37,343 nt of DNA. Origin: Ferrimicrobium sp. (GTDB lineage Bacteria > Actinomycetota > Acidimicrobiia > Acidimicrobiales > Acidimicrobiaceae). Below, in pieces: positions 1-6,897 of this stretch. The DNA lies in the NCBI RefSeq assembly GCF_027319265.1, contig NZ_DAHVNP010000081.1, forward strand, positions 1 to 37,343, read 5' to 3'. The notes under the pieces were generated by a model that was not told where the DNA came from, did not search any database, and saw only the letters and a list, made by a program, of their open reading frames with translations. The position numbers and the translations under genes are program-made. Position 1 is the first letter of the stretch; each line of letters opens with the position of its first letter.

Positions 1-106
1 CGGCCATCGCTCGCACCACTGCGAGCTCGACATCACGCCAAAGCTCCATACGATTTCGATCGGAGAAGATGGCGGTCAACTCCGCTGATTCATACCGAGG
101 AATCAC
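1..106 (-). CDS. purB: Adenylosuccinate lyase, N-terminal fragment (cut by window edge)
   Basis: Reading the minus strand from a GTG at 106 gives 35 codons beginning (M)IPRYESAELTAIFSDRNR, which continue out of the window. PurB proteins characteristically open with M-I-P-R-Y followed by an (A/I)W/F-S-D-x-N/R segment, so the assignment rests on this signature alone. PurB cleaves SAICAR and adenylosuccinate, two steps of purine synthesis. A clear AAGGAG ribosome binding site at about 113-119 supports the GTG start. It lies 71 bp downstream of the purD stop on the same strand, so purA-purD-purB looks like one purine operon. Function is fairly sure; the fragment is short and nothing can be said about the active site. 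Confidence 0.85.
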   Translation of the reverse strand, partial: MIPRYESAELTAIFSDRNRMELWRDVELAVVRAMA

Positions 107-177
107 GACAATCTCCTTCGTTTTGAGCGAGCCACCGAATCATGTCTGACTCTGCGATGACACTCTCCTATGTCACC

Positions 178-1443
178 TTATGACCCTATATCCCGACGGT
201 ACTGGAGCCCATCAAAGTCGATCAGTTCCACCCCCCGATAGGCCCGACTCCGAGCTTGGGCAGGGGTGTCACCCAACCCGGTGACTGCAAGTACGCGTCC
301 GCTCGCGGTGACGAGTTCCCCGTCGCGAACGGAACCCGGTCGGCTAGGAGTCTCGCCGTCTCGACTCTGACCACCTCGACTCGCCACACCAGCCCCAAAG
401 ACCAAGACCCCCTCGAGGGATCGGGCTGCCTCGATGCCGGAGATGGGCGCACCTCGCTTAGGATCCTCCGGGTAGCCAGCGGCGGCCACGACGACGGTGA
501 TTGCGCTCTGGCTCGACACGCGCACGCTGGGGATCGTCTCCCCGCGTGCCGCGGCCAACAACGCCTCCGCCAGACCGCCGGTAATGCGAGGGAGGACGAC
601 CTCGGCCTCAGGGTCACCAAATCGTACGTTATACTCAATGAGCTTGGGGCCAGAGGCGGTGAGCATGACTCCGGCATAGAGAATGCCGCGGTACTCGATA
701 CCTAGTTTGGCCAGGCGCGCGAGCGTCGGTGCGATCATCGAGGAGCCGACCGCATCCAACACCGCAGTGTCCCCATCATCCACAGGAGAGATCGAACCCA
801 TGCCGCCGGTGTTCGGTCCTCGGTCACCGTCACCGAGCCGTTTGTAGTCGCGAGCCGCAGGCAGAAGAAGAAAGTCGTGTCCGTTGCAGAGGGCAAAGAC
901 CGAGAGCTCTCGCCCCTGCATACCCTCCTCGATCACGACCCTGGTGCCTGCAGTACCAAAGGAGATCCCGGCCAGTTTGGCGGCCAGATCCTCCTCGGCC
1001 TCGGCACGGTCGTTTGTGACCAAGACACCCTTGCCAGCGGCGAGCCCGTCGGTTTTGATCACATAGGGCGGTCCAAATCGGTCAAAGAGTTCGCGACCCT
1101 CCTGTAACGATGTCGCGACGCCGAAGGCGGCGGTTGGCACCTCGGCCTCGGCACAGAGTTGCTTCAAGAAGGCCTTTGAACCCTCAAGCTGTGCCCCCAA
1201 GGCACTGGGGCCAAGGACGTCGATGCCACTCGCACGCAGTCGATCAGCAAGTCCCTCCACCAACGGAACCTCTGGCCCAATCACCACGAGATCTGGATCG
1301 AGGTCAGCAGCATCGAGGCTGCTCACCTCCACATCCGCGGCCATCCCCGCGTTACCTGGCGTCACAATGACCTCGTGCTGGCTGGAGAGGTTTTTGGCAA
1401 ACGCGTGTTCCCTCGCGCCCTGGCCAACGACGACAATTCTCAT
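178..1443 (-). CDS. purD: Phosphoribosylamine--glycine ligase (GARS)
   Basis: This 421-residue protein is a full-length ATP-grasp GAR synthetase, which joins glycine to phosphoribosylamine in purine synthesis. The N-terminal [14 protein letters not shown] start is diagnostic. [11 protein letters not shown] (residues 130-140) and [13 protein letters not shown] (205-217) are the ATP-grasp nucleotide loops. An [12 protein letters not shown] metal/ATP segment follows near 270, and the C-terminus YRRDIG matches the family. The ATG start overlaps the purA stop as ATGA, so translation is probably coupled. One oddity is a Gly/Arg/Ser-rich insertion of roughly 15-20 residues in the C-terminal domain, between [11 protein letters not shown] and [10 protein letters not shown], where most family members have a short turn. 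The core is intact, so it should be active. Confidence 0.96.
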   Translation of the reverse strand: MRIVVVGQGAREHAFAKNLSSQHEVIVTPGNAGMAADVEVSSLDAADLDPDLVVIGPEVPLVEGLADRLRASGIDVLGPSALGAQLEGSKAFLKQLCAEAEVPTAAFGVATSLQEGRELFDRFGPPYVIKTDGLAAGKGVLVTNDRAEAEEDLAAKLAGISFGTAGTRVVIEEGMQGRELSVFALCNGHDFLLLPAARDYKRLGDGDRGPNTGGMGSISPVDDGDTAVLDAVGSSMIAPTLARLAKLGIEYRGILYAGVMLTASGPKLIEYNVRFGDPEAEVVLPRITGGLAEALLAAARGETIPSVRVSSQSAITVVVAAAGYPEDPKRGAPISGIEAARSLEGVLVFGAGVASRGGQSRDGETPSRPGSVRDGELVTASGRVLAVTGLGDTPAQARSRAYRGVELIDFDGLQYRRDIGS

Positions 1444-2720
1444 CCTCGCAGGTCCACCACCTGATCGCGCCCAGGGCCAACTCCCAGCCAGGAGATCGGC
1501 ACTCCACCTCGCTCCTCAAGGAAACTCAGGTAGCTCATGAGCTCTTTGGGTAGGTCGGCTCGCACGCGGCAGGCCCCGATCTCACGCCGCCAACCCGGAA
1601 ACTCCTGATAGACCGCCTTTGCTTTATGAAGGTCCGACTGATGATACGGCCAATCCTCGGTGTAGTCGCCTCCCACCGTGTAGCCAATACAGACCTTCAC
1701 CGTGTCGAGCGTGTCAAGCACATCAGCCTTCGTGATCGCGAGGTCCGAAAGTGAGTTGAGGGCTGCAGCATGGCGCAACATCGGCAGGTCAAACCAACCG
1801 ACACGGCGGCGGCGTTTGGTGTTGGTACCATATTCATGACCACGATCGACCAGAAGATCACCGATCTCATCGGTGAGTTCTGAGGGGAAAGGACCCGCGC
1901 CAACGCGGGTGATATAAGCCTTTGCCACCCCCATGACCCGATCAATCTGGCGAGGGCCAAGCCCTGTCCCTGTGCAGGCACCACCGGCCGTCGGATTCGA
2001 TGAGGTCACATAGGGGTAGGTACCATGATCGAGATCGAGGAAGGTCGCCTGTGCCCCTTCGAGCAAAATCCCTTGCCCCTGATCGTAAAGATCATGCAGC
2101 AGCTTGACGGTATCGACGATGCGGGGCGCCATGCGCGGGGCATACTCCCCGAGATAGTCAGCCAGAATTTGTTCAGCATCCACCGGTAGACGGTTGTAGA
2201 TCTTTGCAAGAATCTGATTCTTCTCTTTGAGGACGACGTCCAACTTCTCGGCAAAGATCTTCTCGTCGAGTAAGTCTTGGACCCGCAAACCAATACGGGT
2301 TGACTTATCTGCATAGGCTGGGCCGATTCCACGACGCGTGGTACCTAATTGGTTCTTACCCAGGAAACGCTCGGTGAGTCGATCGATCTCGTGGTGATAG
2401 GGCATGACGAGGTGGGCACTACCGGAGACGACAAGTTTTGAGGTATCAATCCCACGGCTCTCGAGGAGATCGAGCTCCTCGAAGAGCACCTTAGGATCGA
2501 CCACTAAACCGTTCGCGATGACCGCCGTCACATGGGGATAGAGGATACCACTCGGTACCAGTTGAAGAGCAAAAGTCTCGTCTCCAACCACAATCGTGTG
2601 GCCTGCATTGTGTCCGCCTTGATAGCGGACCACTGCCGCCATCTCTGCGGCAAAAAGATCGGTAAATTTGCCTTTACCCTCGTCGCCCCACTGGGTCCCT
2701 AAAACAACGGTGGTACTCAT
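1440..2720 (-). CDS. purA: Adenylosuccinate synthetase
   Basis: This 426-residue protein catalyses GTP-dependent joining of IMP and aspartate, the first step from IMP to AMP. GDEGKGK (residues 12-18) is the P-loop-like motif with the catalytic Asp13, and QGGHNAGH (34-41) carries the catalytic His41. The [10 protein letters not shown] and GVGPGRDQ segments near the C-terminus are typical. I chose the ATG at 2720, giving [18 protein letters not shown], because family members start here and a GGGAG ribosome binding site lies about 10 bases upstream. The open frame runs 23 codons further up to 2789, but that extension looks non-coding. The stop overlaps the purD start (ATGA). The long upstream region holds a terminator-like hairpin (3028-3048) that could attenuate this operon. 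Confidence 0.96.
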   Translation of the reverse strand: MSTTVVLGTQWGDEGKGKFTDLFAAEMAAVVRYQGGHNAGHTIVVGDETFALQLVPSGILYPHVTAVIANGLVVDPKVLFEELDLLESRGIDTSKLVVSGSAHLVMPYHHEIDRLTERFLGKNQLGTTRRGIGPAYADKSTRIGLRVQDLLDEKIFAEKLDVVLKEKNQILAKIYNRLPVDAEQILADYLGEYAPRMAPRIVDTVKLLHDLYDQGQGILLEGAQATFLDLDHGTYPYVTSSNPTAGGACTGTGLGPRQIDRVMGVAKAYITRVGAGPFPSELTDEIGDLLVDRGHEYGTNTKRRRRVGWFDLPMLRHAAALNSLSDLAITKADVLDTLDTVKVCIGYTVGGDYTEDWPYHQSDLHKAKAVYQEFPGWRREIGACRVRADLPKELMSYLSFLEERGGVPISWLGVGPGRDQVVDLRG

Positions 2721-3027
2721 CGATACGTGCTCCCTTGTGTCATCATCGCGACGGCGGCCATGGCCGCCCAACAGCTTACTCGCCAACACAACCTCTGCCT
2801 AGCCTTGGCATCCCAATCGCTGCCTATCGGCACGAACAGGTTAGCTACGAGAATCATGGGTACCAGGGGCTCTGCAGGTTCCTAGCGGTCATGATTGACA
2901 AGGTGGTTATGGTGGACAGGGCCATTACGGCCGGCCGGGAAGGGAGTCTCCCTCGCTCATACCTCGCCACACTACGATCAATGCGAAGTTTGTTCATTCA
3001 ATCCAACCGGGTCGTGCCAAATCTTAC

Positions 3028-3048
3028 AAAAAGGATAGCGTCATCCTT
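3028..3048 (-). terminator. Intrinsic-terminator-like hairpin in the purA leader
   Basis: On the minus strand AAGGAT, a six-base loop (GACGCT) and ATCCTT form a perfect stem, and the transcript then carries a run of five U (A-run at 3028-3032). It sits about 310 bases upstream of the purA start in the direction of purA transcription, just below a GC-rich self-complementary block (3049-3082). It could end a short upstream transcript or act as an attenuator of purA-purD-purB. The stem has only 6 bp with 2 G-C pairs, so strength is uncertain. Confidence 0.45.
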
Positions 3049-3114
3049 CCCGATGCTTGGACCCCGGCCGGGACCCATCGGCTGACGCAGCTCGACAGAC
3101 GCTGACTCTCCCTA

Positions 3115-3128
3115 TCGAAACATTTCGA
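3115..3128. promoter_or_regulatory. 14-bp palindrome in the purA upstream region
   Basis: TCGAAA-CA-TTTCGA has perfect 6-bp inverted arms separated by two bases. Such a compact dyad is the usual shape of a dimeric repressor site. It lies between the 9-bp inverted repeat at 3147-3204 and the terminator-like hairpin at 3028-3048. No regulator is assigned. Confidence 0.3.
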
Positions 3129-3146
3129 ATCGCCCTCACCCGCACC

Positions 3147-3204
3147 ATTGCATCACCAGAAGTAGGTAACCCACGACGTGTGAAGCCAACTCATATGATG
3201 CAAT
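3147..3204. repeat. 9-bp inverted repeat, 40-base spacer
   Basis: ATTGCATCA at 3147-3155 is repeated in inverted orientation as TGATGCAAT at 3196-3204. The arms match perfectly. The spacing of about five helical turns between arm centres would suit two operator halves on one DNA face, or a long RNA hairpin. Function is unknown. Confidence 0.4.
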
Positions 3205-3866
3205 AACCCCCGGGAGATCTCCATCGCGCCGCTCAGCTCGCTAGCATTTTGTCCCCAAAGACTGGCGAGGGACAAGGCCGCAGCCAAGGGAAATTGCCAT
3301 TGTGCTCGCAACACAGAACGCAGCGCGCACAACCACGTCGCCACGGTATCGCACGCGCGCCGTGTCAGCAATCAGCCAGACGATAGTGTCGTGTGCGTCC
3401 AGCACACATCCAATCCTCATTCAACAAAATCTCAGCAAACTCACGACAACAATTCAGCCACAGCAGCGACACTATTAGTCACTCCGGTGACGCAATAGTA
3501 TCTGCTTCAATACGGTATACTCAGAAGAAGTGATAGTGAAATCGGAGCAATCGGTTGTGAAGGAACTTGAAGGAGCTGCTCATTGGTGACGAAGGTTCCT
3601 ATAACAACCCAGAGGCGTGGGGCGACCGTCAACATTGATGGTTCGAAGACTGGGGTTGGATGGAACACTTCCGTTACATTGTTGGTTACTACAAGCAAGG
3701 AACGAGCTTCCGGCGGTTCAGCTACACCATTAATGTATAAGATAAATAGATGTCGAGAACCTGAATTGGCGAAGAATGCCTTTTCATTGGCACAAGAAAC
3801 CAGTCATTACCTACGGATGCCGTTGCATCCATACGGTAATCATTGCATAGTTAAGGAGCACAGAAG

Positions 3867-4247
3867 ATGGCTGACAAAGGAACAACGAGTTCATTGCGGA
3901 TGGAGAACAAGGCGATCAATGATTATCTTGCTCACCTTGAAACCTCGAAGCCACGCAGAGGTCGCAAGCGTGACGTGGGCAAGGTGCGCATGCAGCTGGA
4001 GGAGATTGAGAAGCGACTCAATGAGGTGAGTGGAATCCGACGGGTTGATCTTCTCCAAAAACGAGCCGACCTCAACCAAGAGCTCGAGCGCCTTGGTTCT
4101 GCCAACGACGGTACACAACTTGAAAAGTTATTCATTGAATACGCCTCCTCCTACTCCGAGAGGAAGGGAATCCGTTACGAGACCTGGTTGGAGGCCGGTG
4201 TACCGGCAACCGTACTCGCCAAGGCTGGTATTCGACCGCACGCCTGA
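3867..4247 (+). CDS. Small conserved hypothetical protein with coiled coil
   Basis: A 126-residue basic/acidic, soluble protein without signal peptide or membrane segment. A well-placed AGGAG (3852-3856) precedes the ATG. Residues about 20-75 (RGRKRDVGKVRMQLEEIEKR..., QKRADLNQELERL) are strongly predicted to form an antiparallel helical coiled coil. The C-terminal segment YSERKGIRYETWLEAGVPATVLAKAGI (about residues 94-122) reads like a conserved motif that I believe recurs in short actinobacterial proteins of unknown function, but I cannot name the family. It is alone, divergent from purA, and followed by a 12-bp inverted repeat that may be its terminator. That it is a real gene is likely from the ribosome binding site and protein character; I do not know the function. 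Confidence 0.75.
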   Translation: MADKGTTSSLRMENKAINDYLAHLETSKPRRGRKRDVGKVRMQLEEIEKRLNEVSGIRRVDLLQKRADLNQELERLGSANDGTQLEKLFIEYASSYSERKGIRYETWLEAGVPATVLAKAGIRPHA

Positions 4248-4273
4248 TCCCCAGGATCTCTTCTCAGCTGATC

Positions 4274-4327
4274 ACCACTCCTCATCGCCCGTAGGGTACA
4301 AACCCAACACGGAGAATGAGGAGTGGT
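4274..4327 (+). terminator. 12-bp inverted repeat downstream of the small hypothetical gene
   Basis: ACCACTCCTCAT (4274-4285) pairs perfectly with ATGAGGAGTGGT (4316-4327) around a 30-base loop, which itself contains a small GGGT-ACAA-ACCC hairpin. It starts 27 bases after the stop at 4247. There is no U-tract, so it would be a non-canonical, Actinomycetota-style terminator or a structured 3' end. Confidence 0.4.
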
Positions 4328-4355
4328 TGCTCGTTCTTGCTGAAGTGGTGCTCGT

Positions 4356-4385
4356 GTGGCAGCTGTTGTAGTGGCAGCTGTTGTG
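4356..4385. repeat. Tandem 15-bp repeat (2 copies plus a degenerate third)
   Basis: GTGGCAGCTGTTGTA at 4356-4370 is followed directly by GTGGCAGCTGTTGTG (4371-4385), then a diverged ACGGCAACTGG copy. Each unit contains the palindrome CAGCTG. It lies about 330 bases upstream of purL. Confidence 0.6.
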
Positions 4386-4710
4386 ACGGCAACTGGCTTG
4401 GTGGCCCGGTTTGGCTAGCCCTATTTTCCATAGCAGTCGCGCGTCATCACGATGGTGTCAGTTTGATGGTAGGCATGGCCTACTCTCCTCGGCGTGCGTG
4501 GCACGCTCTTGGCGGTAGTAACGCTGAGTTCCCGAGGCACCCCAACCAGATTATCCCTCCGGACCGACAGGCGATCAACGACCATCACCGTACTCAGACC
4601 CGAATCAGGGTCATTGTGTAGTGCCACGCCTCGATGGCGATTGGATCGGGACGAATACATTGCTCCAGACGCTATAGCTTGGGACGATGGCCAAGGTAAG
4701 CTCCTAGAGC

Positions 4711-6897
4711 GTGGAGAGCGAAATCTATCGGCCCCTTGGCCTCACCGACGACGAATTCAGTTTGATTGTTCACCAACTCGGTCGAGAACCGAACCTCGTC
4801 GAGCTCGCGATGTTCTCCATCATGTGGTCAGAGCACTGTTCGTATAAGTCATCACGCATCCATCTCCGGCGCCTCCCCTCCGAAGGCCCGAGGGTGATCA
4901 TGGGGCCAGGAGAGAACGCGGGTGTCGTCGCAGCGACCGAGACGATCTCGGTGGCCCTCCGCATGGAGAGCCACAACCATCCAAGTGCAATCGAACCAAC
5001 CCAAGGAGCCGCAACGGGGGTGGGAGGCATCCTCCGCGACATCTTTACCGTCGGTGCCCGGCCAACCGCACTCCTTGACTCGCTGTGGATGGGCAATCAA
5101 GACAACCCCAGATCCCGCTGGATCTTCGATGGTGTCGTCGGCGGCATCTCCTCCTACGGCAATGCCGTCGGCGTACCAACAGTCGGAGGAGAGATCCACT
5201 TTGCAGCACCCTATGGAGAGAACCCGCTGGTCAATGTTGTTGCTGTTGGCATCGCCGAGACAAGTCAACTGGTGCGAGCACTTGCCACCGGCGCCGGCAA
5301 CCAGGTCGTCCTCCTCGGTGCCGCGACCGGGCGAGATGGGATTGGCGGCGTCTCGGTGCTCGCGTCCAGCGGTTTTGACGAGACGTCAGCTGATAAACGA
5401 CCCTCCGTGCAGGTTGGTGATCCATTCGAGGAGAAGAAGTTGATCGAGGCGTGCCTGCGCCTCCTTGACGCCAAGCTCGTGGTGGGCATCCAGGATCTCG
5501 GTGGAGCCGGGCTCACCTGTGCCACCTCCGAGACCGCTGCCAATGCCGGCAACGGCATGAAGGTCTGGGTTGACAGGGTGCCCGTCCGAGAGACCGAGAT
5601 GACCCCGATGGAGATCCTCTGCTCGGAGTCCCAGGAGCGCATGCTCGCCATCGTGACACCGGAGAACCTACCGGAAGTTCTCGCCATCTGTGCGGATCAA
5701 GAGGTGCTGGCGACCGTCATCGGCGAGGTAACCCCGCCTGACGAGGAAGGGACCTACGCAGGCCGTGGTGTGCTGCGAGCCTACTTCGATGGCGAACTCG
5801 TCGCCGAGATTCCAGCCGCTGCTCTCGCTGATGAGGCGCCGCTCTATGATCGGCCTCAGCAAGAGCCAGCCGACCTTCATCTCCGAACGAGTCAGAGCGT
5901 CGTGGCGCCCTCGGAGTGGCATGGTATCGCACTCGCCGTCCTTACATCACTCGATTTCGATCCGAGCTCCATCTATCGTCGCTATGACCACATGCTCTTT
6001 CGCAACACGTTGGTTACCCCGGGGGCCAATGCGACCCTCCTCGCGATTCGAGCTCCGGGCATCGGCAATACCGATCTCGCCATGGCGCTCTCAGTCGATG
6101 GCAACCAACTCTGGTCACGTGCGGACCCCAAATGGGGTACCGTAGCCGTCGTGGCCGCCTCGCTCGCGAACCTCGCCTGTGTCGGTGCTACCCCGGTAGC
6201 GCTTGTCGACTGCCTCAACTTTGGCAACCCCGAGCACCCTGAGGTGATGTGGCAGTTGTCACAGGCCATCGATGGGATCGCCGAGATCGGACGCGTCTTG
6301 GGAGTTCCAGTGATCGGCGGCAATGTCAGTCTCTACAATGAGGCCAACGGTCACGATATCGATCCAACCCCGGTCGTATCTACCATCGGTTTTCGCCCAC
6401 TTCCCACCCACCCGATCCCGGATCCCCGTCGAGCCCATGGGACCGTCGTCTTGGTCACCACCGGTGAGGCGCCAACCCTCACTGGATCGGTCGCTGCATC
6501 CCTCATCGATGATCGTCGGGGAGCCTTCCCCTCTATCGACCTTGCACGCTTCGATCATCTGCTCCACGTGGTTGCCGAGCTGGTCGTCGATGACGAGCTC
6601 GTCAACGCCGCCCACAACCTCGGCGCTGGCGGCCTCCTGGCGGGAGCCGTCCGGCTCGCGCGTCTTGCCGCAACGGGATTAGCGATCCATCCACCAGTCC
6701 AGAGCCCAGAGGCGCTCCTCGGGGAACACCCTGGCCGTTTCCTCCTAACCACCACGGAACCAGCTGCCCTGCTCGATCGTCTCAATCAGGAGGGTCTCGA
6801 AGCCGTCGTGATCGGCGAACTGGGTGGTGATGCCATCACCTGCGAGGATTGGCTCAAAATCCCCGTCGACGAATCAGCCAAGATTGGAGTGCGATGA
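4711..6897 (+). CDS. purL: Phosphoribosylformylglycinamidine synthase, PurL subunit
   Basis: A 728-residue protein of the small PurL type, which works with separate PurS and PurQ subunits to convert FGAR to FGAM using glutamine-derived ammonia. SEHCSYKSS (residues 40-48), GPGENAG (65-71) and ESHNHPS (86-92) are the characteristic active-site and ATP-binding segments, and the GGNVSLYNE motif of the second half is present. Length fits the family (about 740). The GTG at 4711 is the first start after an in-frame stop (4705-4707); no strong ribosome binding site lies close to it. No purQ or purS is in the window. The stop overlaps the start of a glycosyltransferase gene as ATGA, an unusual partner for purL. 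Confidence 0.95.
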   Translation: MESEIYRPLGLTDDEFSLIVHQLGREPNLVELAMFSIMWSEHCSYKSSRIHLRRLPSEGPRVIMGPGENAGVVAATETISVALRMESHNHPSAIEPTQGAATGVGGILRDIFTVGARPTALLDSLWMGNQDNPRSRWIFDGVVGGISSYGNAVGVPTVGGEIHFAAPYGENPLVNVVAVGIAETSQLVRALATGAGNQVVLLGAATGRDGIGGVSVLASSGFDETSADKRPSVQVGDPFEEKKLIEACLRLLDAKLVVGIQDLGGAGLTCATSETAANAGNGMKVWVDRVPVRETEMTPMEILCSESQERMLAIVTPENLPEVLAICADQEVLATVIGEVTPPDEEGTYAGRGVLRAYFDGELVAEIPAAALADEAPLYDRPQQEPADLHLRTSQSVVAPSEWHGIALAVLTSLDFDPSSIYRRYDHMLFRNTLVTPGANATLLAIRAPGIGNTDLAMALSVDGNQLWSRADPKWGTVAVVAASLANLACVGATPVALVDCLNFGNPEHPEVMWQLSQAIDGIAEIGRVLGVPVIGGNVSLYNEANGHDIDPTPVVSTIGFRPLPTHPIPDPRRAHGTVVLVTTGEAPTLTGSVAASLIDDRRGAFPSIDLARFDHLLHVVAELVVDDELVNAAHNLGAGGLLAGAVRLARLAATGLAIHPPVQSPEALLGEHPGRFLLTTTEPAALLDRLNQEGLEAVVIGELGGDAITCEDWLKIPVDESAKIGVR

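Larger units (their letters stand above)
2721..3866. other. Long intergenic region between divergent purA and the 3867 gene
   Basis: No convincing gene is seen in these 1146 bases. Open frames at 2735-3085 (+), 3153-3371 (-) and 3583-4029 (+) have no recognisable protein character. The region holds several structures: a minus-strand intrinsic-terminator-like hairpin (3028-3048), a GC-rich self-complementary block (CCGATG...CATCGG, about 3049-3082), a 14-bp palindrome (3115-3128), a 9-bp inverted repeat (3147-3155/3196-3204) and a GTCAC-N4-GTGAC dyad (3478-3491). By eye the right half (about 3480-3866) is more AT-rich than its surroundings. It must contain the purA promoter and that of the 3867 gene, but I cannot place either with confidence. 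Confidence 0.6.
4248..4710. other. Intergenic region upstream of purL
   Basis: No gene is supported here. It contains a 12-bp perfect inverted repeat (4274-4327) next to the end of the preceding gene and a short tandem repeat (4356-4385). It should contain the purL promoter; a TATAGC near 4670 is a possible -10 element but no matching -35 is evident. Confidence 0.5.

Noticed and set aside
3153-3371. Minus ORF of 72 codons in the purA upstream region
   Set aside because: No ribosome binding site, no recognisable family, rich in Trp/Leu in a way typical of random GC-rich translation.
3636-3660. Possible tRNA T-loop (GGTTCGAA)
   Set aside because: Flanking bases do not form the T-stem, and no acceptor or anticodon stem can be drawn.
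3583-4029. Plus-strand ORF of 148 codons starting TTG/GTG after a GAAGGAG site
   Set aside because: It overlaps the better supported 3867 gene in another frame, its second half is clearly a shadow of that gene, and its first half shows no protein-like pattern. The ribosome-binding-like site keeps a short peptide here possible but unsupported.
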